This document shows, piece after piece, positions 48,195 to 56,265 of a stretch of 64,000 nt of DNA (positions are counted from its first letter, which is position 1; each line of letters opens with the position of its first letter). The notes under the pieces were generated by a model. That model saw nothing but the letters and a program-made list of their open reading frames with translations, ran no database searches and had not been told where the DNA came from. The position numbers were made by a program, and so were the translations under genes. The stretch lies in NCBI RefSeq assembly GCF_000710035.2, contig NZ_JMJJ01000005.1:930001-994000 (forward strand), written 5' to 3'. The stretch is from Pantoea ananatis LMG 2665 (lineage in GTDB: Bacteria > Pseudomonadota > Gammaproteobacteria > Enterobacterales > Enterobacteriaceae).

Positions 48195-48380
48195 GTGAAC
48201 AGCGCCCTTTCTCCACGAAGACGTAAAAAAAGCGTCAGCATGACGCGGATTGTTTTACTCATCAGTTTTATCATTCTGCTTAGTCGCCTCATCTTTATCC
48301 TGCCCGCGGCTTTCGAGCATCATCAGCAAAAACAAACCGACTCGCCTCCGGCGATCACCACGCTTTCTGACAGCCGTTAA
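48195..48380 (+). CDS. yfgG: YfgG family small membrane protein (GTG start)
   Basis: This 61-residue protein has a basic N-terminus (SPRRRKKSVS), a membrane helix from MTRIVLLISFIILLSRLIFIL (about residues 16-36) and a polar tail. The MTRIVLLISFI string is shared with E. coli YfgG (63 residues), which is also located near ppx. The start is a GTG with AGGA ten bases upstream. The function is uncertain; reports link E. coli YfgG to nickel/cobalt tolerance, which I recall only loosely. Confidence 0.82.
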   Translation: MNSALSPRRRKKSVSMTRIVLLISFIILLSRLIFILPAAFEHHQQKQTDSPPAITTLSDSR

Positions 48381-48504
48381 TCATAAGATGTCATAACCTG
48401 ATTAATCGACGCGCGATCCCCTGCATCAGCGCCATTTTTTACATCCCTTTTTCGGTCAAAACGCTACACTTCGTGCAAGTGCTTTCAGACTATAGGGATG
48501 CAAT

Positions 48505-49938
48505 GTGTCTGCCTCACACACTCAACGTTTAAGTGAAATTCGTCATCGTATTCTGACGCTGCTGCTCAATGAGCACGATCTGGTGGATGAATTGCTGGAT
48601 AAAGCCAGCCATCTCACCGCTGAGCAGCAACGTGAAAATGCGATAAATCGTGAAATTCTGCAGCAAGACATCAGCCAGCTTCATGCCGCTGACCTTGCCG
48701 ATATTCTTGAAGCCTTGCCTGAAGAAGCGCGTCTGGCACTCTGGAGCCTGGTACCGGGTGAGAAACGCGGTCATGTGCTGGTTGAAGCCTCTGAAACCGT
48801 CTGGGACAGCCTGACCGAAGAGATGAGCGATCGCGCCATCCTGCAGGCTATGGAACCCCTGGACATTGACGATCAGGCCTGGCTGGTACGTTACCTGCCA
48901 CGCGACCTCACCGGACGCCTGCTGACCTCGCTTGAGCCTAACCTGCGCGCCCGCATCCTGAGCGTGATGCAGTTCGACTGGGATCGCGTGGGCCGGATTA
49001 TGGACTTCAATATCCTCACGGTGCGCGAGGATGTGACCTTAGCCACAGTGCAGCGCTTTTTGCGGAAAGGCAAAAGCATGCCAGACGGTACAGACAAAAT
49101 CTTTATCACCAATGAAAACAACCAACTACTGGGCGAATTGCTGTTAACCGCTATTCTGCTGAACAAACCCAAGACCATGGTGAGCGACGTGATGAATTCG
49201 CATCCCACCACGTTTCAGCTTGATGATAAAGCCGAAGATGCAGCCAGTGCCTTTGAACGTTACAACCTGATCTCAGCGGCGGTCACTGACGCGCAGGGTA
49301 AACTCATCGGCCGCATCACCATTGAAGATGTTGTTGATCTGGTTAACAAAGAGAACGAAAGCAATATCCGAAAAATGGGTGGGATCAGTCAGGAAGAAGA
49401 TGTTTTCGCGCCAGTGCGCAAATCCGTGCGCAACCGCTGGGCATGGCTGGCAATCAATTTATGTACGGCATTTATTGCCTCGCGCGTCATTGGTCTGTTT
49501 GAAGGCACTATCTCGCAGATTGTCGCCCTTGCTACGCTCATGCCGATTATTGCCGGGATAGGTGGGAACACCGGTAATCAGACCATCACCATGATTGTTC
49601 GCGCCCTGGCCCTGCATCAGGTTGAGCCGGGGAACTTTTCGTTCCTGTTTATGCGTGAACTCGGCGTCGCTTTGATTAACGGCCTGTTCTGGGGCGCCAT
49701 TATGGGCGGAGTGACCTGGCTCATGTACGATAACATGGCGCTGGGCGGCGTCATGATGCTGGCGATGGTGCTGAATCTCCTGCTGGCTGCGGTTATGGGT
49801 GTCATGGTGCCGCTGGTCATGACGAAAATGAAACGCGATCCCGCCGTGGGCTCAAGCGTCTTGATTACCGCCATCACCGATACTGGTGGTTTCTTTATTT
49901 TTCTGGGCCTGGCGACAATCTTTCTGATACCGCACTGA
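48505..49938 (+). CDS. mgtE: Magnesium channel/transporter MgtE
   Basis: MgtE is a Mg2+-gated Mg2+ channel of the inner membrane. It has 477 residues. In order: an N-terminal helical domain (AADLADILEALPEEARLALWSLV), two CBS domains (about residues 150-275, FNILTVREDVTLATV and VSDVMNSHPTTFQLDDKAEDAA), the plug helix and five membrane helices. The conserved pore segment is PIIAGIGGNTGNQTITMIVRALAL, with the selectivity Asp near the end in ITAITDTGGFFIFLGLA. The start is GTG with AGGGA upstream. Its stop directly abuts the stop of the converging helix-turn-helix gene. MgtE is absent from E. coli K-12. Confidence 0.94.
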   Translation: MSASHTQRLSEIRHRILTLLLNEHDLVDELLDKASHLTAEQQRENAINREILQQDISQLHAADLADILEALPEEARLALWSLVPGEKRGHVLVEASETVWDSLTEEMSDRAILQAMEPLDIDDQAWLVRYLPRDLTGRLLTSLEPNLRARILSVMQFDWDRVGRIMDFNILTVREDVTLATVQRFLRKGKSMPDGTDKIFITNENNQLLGELLLTAILLNKPKTMVSDVMNSHPTTFQLDDKAEDAASAFERYNLISAAVTDAQGKLIGRITIEDVVDLVNKENESNIRKMGGISQEEDVFAPVRKSVRNRWAWLAINLCTAFIASRVIGLFEGTISQIVALATLMPIIAGIGGNTGNQTITMIVRALALHQVEPGNFSFLFMRELGVALINGLFWGAIMGGVTWLMYDNMALGGVMMLAMVLNLLLAAVMGVMVPLVMTKMKRDPAVGSSVLITAITDTGGFFIFLGLATIFLIPH

Positions 49939-50442
49939 TCACGAATGTTGATAACCGTAGCGCTGCAGGGATCCCATCACGTTAAGCCGACGCGTCACCT
50001 GTGCCAGCTCGCAGGTGACCGCAGGCAGTTGGTAGTGATTACGCTGCGCCAGCCACTCCAGCACATCGGCTAAATGCCAGATGGCCGTTTTGCCATCGTG
50101 AACCGGTAGCGGGAACTGTTTGCTGTGCGTGACCATCAGTTTACGCATGTTCTGACGGGATACGCCGATAAGATCGGCGACATCGGTTAAGCCGACAAAG
50201 TCAGGTGCGGCTTCAACCATGACTGCGCCCGGAATGGCAGACTGCACATCCTTTATCGCACTGCCGAGTGCGTGGCTCGCCGAATCTGCTTTGCGCGTAA
50301 ACTCCAGTGCCAGCTTGCCTGCCACACCGGCACCGACCAGCGCATCGTCGCATCCTGCCTCTGCCAGCTTTTCCAGTAGTGCGTCGATGGATTTGGCTGA
50401 TTCAGGCAGTTCAAACCGCAGGGTGAAATGATAGTCCGTCAT
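49939..50442 (-). CDS. Helix-turn-helix DNA-binding protein, possible antitoxin
   Basis: This 167-residue protein has two parts. The N-terminal 90 residues (MTDYHFTLRFELPESAKSID, LLEKLAEAGCDDALVGAG) look like a small alpha/beta domain. A MerR/excisionase-like helix-turn-helix follows (VGLTDVADLIGVSRQNMRKLM, about residues 85-105) with a wing ending WHLADVLEWLAQRN. The ATG overlaps the stop of the upstream 89-residue gene by four bases, so the two are coupled. In HicAB-type systems the toxin also comes first and a DNA-binding antitoxin second. The antitoxin role is inferred. Confidence 0.7.
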   Translation of the reverse strand: MTDYHFTLRFELPESAKSIDALLEKLAEAGCDDALVGAGVAGKLALEFTRKADSASHALGSAIKDVQSAIPGAVMVEAAPDFVGLTDVADLIGVSRQNMRKLMVTHSKQFPLPVHDGKTAIWHLADVLEWLAQRNHYQLPAVTCELAQVTRRLNVMGSLQRYGYQHS

Positions 50443-50708
50443 AATCCTTCCCTCTTTTTCCACTCACGGGTGGCGATACAGTTGTCTACCACGCGCCGCA
50501 GCGCTTTGGCATGGTTTTGCGCGCTTTTCGGGGTGCGCCAGATACAGGTCAGACAGTATTCACCACAGCGGCACGCCGACAGATTTGCCGGGCAGTACAT
50601 TTTGCCCCATGCGTGATGGCCCTTAGCAACCACCAGCCCCCCATGGAACTCTGCGTAACATAATGCGGCTTCAATCTCTTTGCTGGGATGTCGCTTTCTG
50701 TCCACCAT
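50439..50708 (-). CDS. Small Cys-rich HicA-like protein, possible toxin
   Basis: This 89-residue basic protein (RKRHPSKEIEAALCYAEFHGG, VVAKGHHAWGKMYCPAN, CRCGEYCLTCIW, TPKSAQNHAKALRRVVDNC) has the element order helix, strand with a His motif, strands and C-terminal helix. This is the order of HicA mRNA interferases; GHHAWG stands where HicA has GSHxxY. Five cysteines in the middle suggest a metal or disulfide knot. I recognise the family as widespread but without a settled name. The start is uncertain: ATG 50708 has AAGGA 12 bases upstream, while ATG 50720 has it directly adjacent. Toxin activity is a hypothesis. Confidence 0.65.
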   Translation of the reverse strand: MVDRKRHPSKEIEAALCYAEFHGGLVVAKGHHAWGKMYCPANLSACRCGEYCLTCIWRTPKSAQNHAKALRRVVDNCIATREWKKREGL

Positions 50709-50736
50709 GGTGCATATCATTCCTTGTTTTTAATAG

Positions 50737-50752
50737 GTTGTCAACTGACAAC
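50737..50752. promoter_or_regulatory. Palindrome upstream of the toxin-antitoxin-like pair
   Basis: GTTGTCA (50737-50743) and TGACAAC (50746-50752) are perfect 7-bp arms two bases apart. The site is 17-29 bases before either possible start of the 89-residue gene. On the minus strand it contains a consensus -35 hexamer TTGACA. This is the expected layout of an autoregulatory operator. Confidence 0.55.
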
Positions 50753-50897
50753 TCATTTATGCTTAATGCGGTAGATGAGCAGCATGGGGGTTGTCGGGCA
50801 GCAGGTAAAACAGGTTGCGGCTAAAATGGAAAAGGTTACGCAAAAAAGTGTCAGTCTGGCGTGATGGACTAAAATCAATACTCACAACGGAGGAAAT

Positions 50898-51077
50898 ATG
50901 TTTAAAACTGATGACCTGGTACAATCGAAAACGGGCGGCCCCAAAATGGTGGTGCTACGTGCCGAAGGAGAAACGCTGTGGTGCGCTCGCGTGGACGATG
51001 CCACTCAAAAAGAAATCGAAGTTAACGCGGACAGCGTAAATCTCTACCATGAAGATGGCGATTTTGGCGTCTGTTAA
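50898..51077 (+). CDS. YodC family protein (DUF2158)
   Basis: This 59-residue frame begins MFKTDDLVQSKTGGPKMVVL, continues LWCARVD and ends LYHEDGDFGVC. The D-x-V-x-x-K-x-GGPKM-x-V pattern plus a central W/C-R-x-D is the DUF2158 (YodC) signature. GGAGG with four bases before the ATG is an ideal ribosome site, which supports expression. These proteins are predicted small beta-barrel (SH3-like) folds of unknown function. It stands alone, divergent from the toxin-antitoxin-like pair. Confidence 0.82.
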   Translation: MFKTDDLVQSKTGGPKMVVLRAEGETLWCARVDDATQKEIEVNADSVNLYHEDGDFGVC

Positions 51078-51194
51078 AACGGATGATGTGACTCAGGCAG
51101 ACCGTAACGGTTAAGACAACCCGAAGTGGGGTTACGCGGCAACCCAACACTCGGGTAACCTGTTTCGCCTGCCGCGTCATCCACCAAACGGCTG

Positions 51195-51968
51195 TCAGAT
51201 TTTATTTTCCTGCAGATTATTTTTTCCTAAACCGCCAATAAAAGGCAGTCTTAGCCGAAACGGCGCAAAGCCTATCCCCGCGCTCAGTCCCAAAAGATTC
51301 ACTTCAACCCCTTCTTCCACCCCCAGCGTAATGCCCGCGACGCCAAGTATTGATACCTGAACCCCACGACCTGACGGCGGCAAGCCCACGGGGCGCCATA
51401 ATGGCCGGTAGTCTTTTCCCAGGGCGTTGGCAGGCAGATCAAGCTTGAGATCCGGCACATTGCGACCAATGTGCGCCATAAAGGTATTACTGTTCGGCCC
51501 GGGCCAGGCGCGATAGGTGGTGGGCCAGGGGTAGGATTTTATGGCGGCTTCAATCTGCGGGATCAGCTTTTGCGCATCCGGGCCACGATGCTCGACCAAC
51601 AGCCGCGGTTTTGCCCCGTACCAGTAGCCGTCAGGCAACGATGAATTACGTCTTACCTTATCGCCGCTCCCCCAGCTAATGACTTCGTAACGTGTATAGC
51701 GGCTTTCACCTGCACGTTTAAAGATAATCCACGGGTGCACCGCGATAGCGCCTTTCCAGCCGTATGTCGGTGCGGCATAGACCTGAACGATGGCCTGACT
51801 GGCGTTGGCCTGTGGATCGGGCGCGACACCAGCCGAATCCCTTCGGGCCGTTGCCCAGCCACCCTGGCCGGTAGCGTTGTTGCCATGAGTGGCTTGTGCC
51901 AGGCTGGCCGCAAGCGACAGCAAAATCACGGTGAGAAAACAGAGACTGAAGATTTTCAGAGGCAGCAT
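51195..51968 (-). CDS. DUF3750 domain protein, exported
   Basis: This 257-residue protein starts MLPLKIFSLCFLTVILLSLAASLAQA, a signal peptide with likely cleavage after AQA; AGGA lies seven bases upstream of the ATG. Twenty-one further codons upstream are open but less likely used. The body has the DUF3750 pattern: VQVYAAPTYGWKGAIAVHPWIIFKR, WGSGDKVRRN, YPWPTTYRAWPGPNSNTFMAHIGR, and a Gly-rich C-terminal part. The function is unknown to me. It has no operon partner. Confidence 0.8.
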   Translation of the reverse strand: MLPLKIFSLCFLTVILLSLAASLAQATHGNNATGQGGWATARRDSAGVAPDPQANASQAIVQVYAAPTYGWKGAIAVHPWIIFKRAGESRYTRYEVISWGSGDKVRRNSSLPDGYWYGAKPRLLVEHRGPDAQKLIPQIEAAIKSYPWPTTYRAWPGPNSNTFMAHIGRNVPDLKLDLPANALGKDYRPLWRPVGLPPSGRGVQVSILGVAGITLGVEEGVEVNLLGLSAGIGFAPFRLRLPFIGGLGKNNLQENKI

Positions 51969-52420
51969 CGCGGTTCCTGCAGGTAAAAGATAAGGGATGA
52001 TTTTGCAATGAAATAGAAGGTTTGTATTCACTAACTATGCTGCGATGTCATCGCAATATTTGCTCACGCTGGTGAGTGGCTGCAGACGCAACGCCCGCCA
52101 TCACGCAACGTCAAGGGGCCGTGATGGCTGTCACCACCAGTATGCTAAGAGGCGGGCTATACGCAGAATCAGCCAGCCTGAAACCCGCCTCGACTCAGGC
52201 TCAGGAAGCAAGCAGGGATACTCGCCGCGCGCATTCAGCGCGCGACCGGTCTGGGCTGCCCTCTGCTTTGCGGTCAGTACAGAAGGCGTCAGAGCCAATC
52301 CCGAAGGCACGCGAAGCCTGCACTTCACCCATGCTCGAAGCAGATAACAGATCCCAGATGCATTTCATGCCTGGCTATTTCAACAACAGCATAGGTTATC
52401 TTGAACCCGCCGTCTGAAAA
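51969..52420. other. Intergenic region without a recognised gene
   Basis: These 452 bases separate the DUF3750 and TPR genes. A plus-strand frame of up to 113 codons (52076-52417) is open, but it contains many rare codons (AGA, AGG, CTA, ATA), has no clear ribosome site and matches no family I know. The right end is the downstream side of the TPR gene. No terminator with a T tract is obvious. Confidence 0.4.
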
Positions 52421-54391
52421 CTAGCCTGTTATCGCCTTTTCCGCTACACGTTGCAACCACGCTTCATAGCGCTGCTGCGCCTCCGGCGCGACAGGTTGGC
52501 TGCGTGAGTTTATCTCACCTTCGATGCCAAATATTTTCCACATCAGCGGCGCGAGTCCTGCAATCACGCTGCTTTGACTGCTCTCCATTCTCAGCAATTC
52601 CAGGCTGGATGTTTGGTAGCCCGGCAGTGCCTCCGAGTGATAATCGAAAGCTTTGCCCAACCCGGAAAGATAAATGATTTTAGCGGCAGTCAGAGATGGC
52701 CAGTGACGGAGAATATTCAGCGGCCAGTCCAACATGGCGCGCTCATTCCAGACCTCCGAATACGGAACCTGTTGGTTAGCCAGCAACGTCAGCATTAACG
52801 ATTGCCCCAGCCCGGTCAGATAGACAGGCAACGCGTCAGCCGGAGGACGTTGATAAAAGGCATCCAGTGGTTGTTCACGCTTCAGGCCGGCCTGCATCAG
52901 TAATTTTTGCTCCAACGCCTGCATCACGTTGCCTAACCCGGCATCCGTTACCTCTTCAGTTTCAGTCGACTGTTTACTGCGCGTGGTACAGTTCCACAGC
53001 GACAACGCAATCTGCCAACGACGCTGTTCGCCCTCGCCAGTGCAGCCAATTTCCCCCGTCACCACATACTTCATGTCAGGCGGCAGGATCTCATAAATAT
53101 CCTCACCCACCATCGGTTGGCCAGTGAGAACAGGACCGTGGCCCTCCGCCATCAGAAAATAGGTGCACGCCGCATAATCACTCCAGTAATGTACGGCTTC
53201 AGCGAGATAGAGCGGAATTGCACGCGACAGTCGGCCAAGCTCATCTTCGCGCTGTATGCCCTGGGCTGCGGTGCCATCCGGTATTTTTGATAACGCAAAG
53301 AAACCGATCTTCGCTGTCTCTTCAGGTTTTTGGTTAAACAGCCAGTCGGCTTTGCATAAGCCGTAATGCCAAATGGGCTGCGTAACGGATAACGTTGTGA
53401 TTTTCACATCATCAGGCGCCACCTGCTGAACGGGTTCCGTTTGGCGGCGTTTCTCTTCAAACGCTTGTCTGTAATAATCAAGATGCTGCTTGATCGGGGC
53501 AAAATTGAGTGCATACAGCTGGTTAAGAAGCGTGAGCCCCTGATCCGTCTGCCCCAACTCAAGATAAGCCTGCAATAAATTTATACCGGCCATAGGATCG
53601 TGCTTTTGAACATCGTAATGGGGCGCAACCAGCGAAATCAGAAGCGGAATCTCGCCATTTTTCCCCAGGTCGCCAGAGATCATATACAGCGCCTCAGCAT
53701 CGTACCGTCCACCCGACAGCACCTCTTCATAAAGTCCACGAGCCTTGTCGGTTTCGTTATGCTCCAGATAAAAACGGGCCATCCAGAGCTGTGCTCGCCA
53801 GCTTCCCGGCATCGCGGCAACGCTGCGCAATCCCTCAATGTAAGCGCCCTCGCCTCCGCGCTCGCGCTGAATGCTCACCCACCAGAGTAAGCCGTTATCC
53901 AGGTTCGGATCGGTTTGAATAGCCTGCCAGAGCGTGTCATCTGCCCGTTTGTCCTCACCGCGCTCGGCAAAGACTTTCGCCAGATTGGTGAGTAAGGTTC
54001 CTGTCGCGCCTGATTTATCCATTCCCTCTCGCAGGGTTTGTTCTGCCGCATCCAGGTGGCCTGTTTCCATCAGTACAATGCCGTGGAGGGTATGACTTCG
54101 TTCAGGATTACGGTCAATGTCCACCAGGCGCTCCGCTGCCGCAGCCAGATCGGAAGCAAAGGCGTCTTTCAACCCCATCAGAATCGCGGTGTACAAGGCG
54201 TCCGCATCATCCCACTTCTTTTCCAGATCCGGCAGAAAGACCTTCTCACGCCATTCATTGCGTGCAATGTGCATTTCCTGTCCATGAGCATCGTAAGCAA
54301 CAATCATCTCCCGTTCTTGAGCGGGCTCGTCTGGTGCGGTATCGGCGGGTTGGTTTTTATTGCGCAGAGAAGAGAGAAGACGCTTAAACAT
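52421..54391 (-). CDS. Large tetratricopeptide-repeat protein of unknown function
   Basis: This 656-residue protein has no signal peptide or membrane helix, so it is probably cytoplasmic. Residues about 95-320 contain TPR-like helix pairs (HTLHGIVLMETGHLDAAEQTLREGMDKSG, TLLTNLAKVFAERGEDKRADDTLWQAI, QLWMARFYLEHNETDKARGLYEEVLSGG, INLLQAYLELGQTDQGLTLLNQLY). The C-terminal half, about 300 residues, has no domain I recognise. It includes a segment like a nucleotide- or sugar-binding beta domain (YFLMAEGHGPVLTG, YVVTGEIGCTGEGEQRRWQIALSLW). It is monocistronic by its surroundings. Confidence 0.8.
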   Translation of the reverse strand: MFKRLLSSLRNKNQPADTAPDEPAQEREMIVAYDAHGQEMHIARNEWREKVFLPDLEKKWDDADALYTAILMGLKDAFASDLAAAAERLVDIDRNPERSHTLHGIVLMETGHLDAAEQTLREGMDKSGATGTLLTNLAKVFAERGEDKRADDTLWQAIQTDPNLDNGLLWWVSIQRERGGEGAYIEGLRSVAAMPGSWRAQLWMARFYLEHNETDKARGLYEEVLSGGRYDAEALYMISGDLGKNGEIPLLISLVAPHYDVQKHDPMAGINLLQAYLELGQTDQGLTLLNQLYALNFAPIKQHLDYYRQAFEEKRRQTEPVQQVAPDDVKITTLSVTQPIWHYGLCKADWLFNQKPEETAKIGFFALSKIPDGTAAQGIQREDELGRLSRAIPLYLAEAVHYWSDYAACTYFLMAEGHGPVLTGQPMVGEDIYEILPPDMKYVVTGEIGCTGEGEQRRWQIALSLWNCTTRSKQSTETEEVTDAGLGNVMQALEQKLLMQAGLKREQPLDAFYQRPPADALPVYLTGLGQSLMLTLLANQQVPYSEVWNERAMLDWPLNILRHWPSLTAAKIIYLSGLGKAFDYHSEALPGYQTSSLELLRMESSQSSVIAGLAPLMWKIFGIEGEINSRSQPVAPEAQQRYEAWLQRVAEKAITG

Positions 54392-54649
54392 GGTTAATTC
54401 AGTCCTTGAGTTTGAGTCATCAAAAAGCCTGATTGCCCGTCGCTATCATGCCGTGAAATGGACACACACAGGCTGTTTTACAAGCTGACAGCGTTGCGGT
54501 TCAGAGATGAGTGTAGCGCTCAAAAAAACAACTGGCACGAAATTGATTAACCCACGGGTAAATCGTAAAAAATGCCATCCAATACAGACGCCACGCCTCT
54601 TCCCGCGCTTTTTCGCCATCAGCATTATTCTCGCGTCAGCCATGAAATT

Positions 54650-54667
54650 TAAATAGCGCACTATTTA
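54650..54667. promoter_or_regulatory. Operator copy 1 upstream of the alpha/beta hydrolase
   Basis: TAAATAGCGCACTATTTA has perfect 7-bp inverted arms around CGCA. A copy differing at one position lies 59 bases downstream. The sizes and AT-rich arms suit a MarR- or TetR-family dimer. A -35-like TTTACA (54672-54677) lies just inside, so the promoter sits between the two copies. Confidence 0.65.
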
Positions 54668-54708
54668 GTAGTTTACAACTTAAGAAATACCTGCCATCTT
54701 AGCCAAAC

Positions 54709-54726
54709 TAAATAGCGCACTACTTA
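54709..54726. promoter_or_regulatory. Operator copy 2 upstream of the alpha/beta hydrolase
   Basis: TAAATAGCGCACTACTTA matches copy 1 at 17 of 18 positions. It ends 23 bases before the hydrolase ATG, at or just after the expected transcription start, a typical repressor location. Confidence 0.65.
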
Positions 54727-54749
54727 ATCGCAAACACAAGGAAATCAAA

Positions 54750-55769
54750 ATGAACGTGAAACTCACCGCAGGTGCTTTATTGTTAGCCAGCCAGATCACA
54801 TCAGCATGGGCCAGCCCTGTGGAGAATGCGCCTGAACCTACCGTTGGCGTCGCCGCCTTTCTTAAAGCTCTCAACAGTGGCGGCGGTAAGCCCATCGAGA
54901 CCTTAACGCCTAAAGAAGCACGCGCGGTACTCACCGGCGCGCAGCAAGGTGCCACACTGCCACCCGCACAGGTTTCTGAAAAAACCATCACAGCATTGGG
55001 CAAGCCGCTCAAACTGACGATTGTTAAACCCGAACACGCAACTGGCGTGCTCCCGGTATTCATGTTCTTCCACGGTGGCGGCTGGGTGCTGGGTGACTTC
55101 CCGACGCACGAACGTCTGGTGCGAGACCTTGTGAACGAATCCGGCGCTGCGGCGGTATTTGTGAATTACGAGCCATCACCAGAAGCCCATTATCCGGTCG
55201 CGATTACTCAGGCTTATGAAGCGACTAAATGGGTAGCCGAGCACGGTGCGGAAATTGGCGTTGACGGTAAGCGCCTGGCGTTGGTCGGTAACAGCGTGGG
55301 AGGCAACATGGTGGCCGCCGTCGCGCTGCAGGCCAAACAACATAAAACCCCGGCGATTCGTTACGATGTGATGCTGTGGCCCGTTACCGATGCCCATTTT
55401 GATGATGCGTCTTATCAGCAATTCGCCAATGGCTATTTCCTGACCCGGAACATGATGAAGTGGTTCTGGGATAACTACACCACGTCAGATAAAGATCGGA
55501 ATAACATTCTGGCTTCTCCGCTGCGTGCCACTGAGGCGCAACTGGCCGGTTTACCGCCAACGCTGATTCAGACTGCCGAACTCGACGTGCTGCGCGATGA
55601 AGGTGAAGCCTTTGGACGTAAGCTGGATGCCGCCGGTGTACCGGTGACGGTGACCCGCTATAACGGCATGATCCACGACTTTGGTTTGCTGAATGCGTTG
55701 AGTAAAGAGCCTACCGTGCGTACGGCGATTGGCCAGGCGTCAGCGGAATTGAAGGAACACCTTAAGTAA
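54750..55769 (+). CDS. Exported alpha/beta hydrolase (HSL-type esterase)
   Basis: This 339-residue protein has a signal peptide (MNVKLTAGALLLASQITSAWA, cleavage near residue 21), so it is periplasmic or secreted. The hormone-sensitive-lipase group markers are present: the oxyanion hole motif FFHGGGWVLGD, nucleophile elbow GNSVGGN (Ser), acid in ELDVLRDEG and catalytic His in GMIHDFGLLN. It should hydrolyse short-chain esters; the true substrate is unknown. AAGGAAA precedes the ATG. It has its own terminator and is preceded by two near-identical 18-bp operators, so it is likely controlled by a repressor whose gene is elsewhere. Confidence 0.88.
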   Translation: MNVKLTAGALLLASQITSAWASPVENAPEPTVGVAAFLKALNSGGGKPIETLTPKEARAVLTGAQQGATLPPAQVSEKTITALGKPLKLTIVKPEHATGVLPVFMFFHGGGWVLGDFPTHERLVRDLVNESGAAAVFVNYEPSPEAHYPVAITQAYEATKWVAEHGAEIGVDGKRLALVGNSVGGNMVAAVALQAKQHKTPAIRYDVMLWPVTDAHFDDASYQQFANGYFLTRNMMKWFWDNYTTSDKDRNNILASPLRATEAQLAGLPPTLIQTAELDVLRDEGEAFGRKLDAAGVPVTVTRYNGMIHDFGLLNALSKEPTVRTAIGQASAELKEHLK

Positions 55770-55825
55770 ACATCGCCCGACAGCGGATTCATATTTTTTT
55801 GTTCATGCAGACATGCGGTAAATAA

Positions 55826-55856
55826 AATCAGCCGGATAGCACCGGCTGATTTTTTT
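55826..55856 (+). terminator. Intrinsic terminator of the alpha/beta hydrolase gene
   Basis: AATCAGCCGG (55826-55835) pairs with CCGGCTGATT (55842-55851) over a six-base loop, followed by a run of T to 55856. A textbook terminator 57 bases beyond the stop. Confidence 0.92.
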
Positions 55857-56265
55857 CTGGCTTAAAGGCTGACAGGCATCAGGGCGCGATCACCCTTCTC
55901 CACTCCGCGCAAGTATTTATGCCTTCACCCAAAAACGGCCTTCGACAAGTAAAAGGAAAAACCCGCCGTTAAGCAGGCTTGTAGCGCGGCAGTAATGTTA
56001 TCAACGTCTGCTCATTGCTCATCCCGACCACCACCAGCCACAGAACCCTGACCTTATCAAATTCCCGGTTGCTGGCACCTTGTACTGCCCCCTTCTAACT
56101 CGCTACTTCGCGTCATCAACAGTTGAAATTTCGGATAGCCGCCGCAGGAACAGCGTTAAGGATTGCCAGGATCTTTTTACTGAATTATCGTAAGCCGCTT
56201 TGGGTACCGCTGACATACAATTCTGGGCCAGGCATTCGGTATAAATGCCTGCCTAAGGGACAACT
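55857..56265. other. Intergenic region with a possible gene remnant
   Basis: These 409 bases lead to the EamA gene. A minus-strand frame of 41 codons (55969-56094), open from a TAG to a TAA, reads KGAVQGASNREFDKVRVLWL and ends TLLPRYKPA. It looks protein-like but has no plausible start upstream, so it may be a decayed gene end or part of a dispersed repeat. The right part should hold the promoter of the EamA gene. Confidence 0.35.

Noticed and set aside
54446..54661. Minus-strand 71-codon frame between the TPR and hydrolase genes
   Set aside because: It overlaps operator copy 1, has no clear ribosome site, unusual composition and no family match; it is most likely chance.
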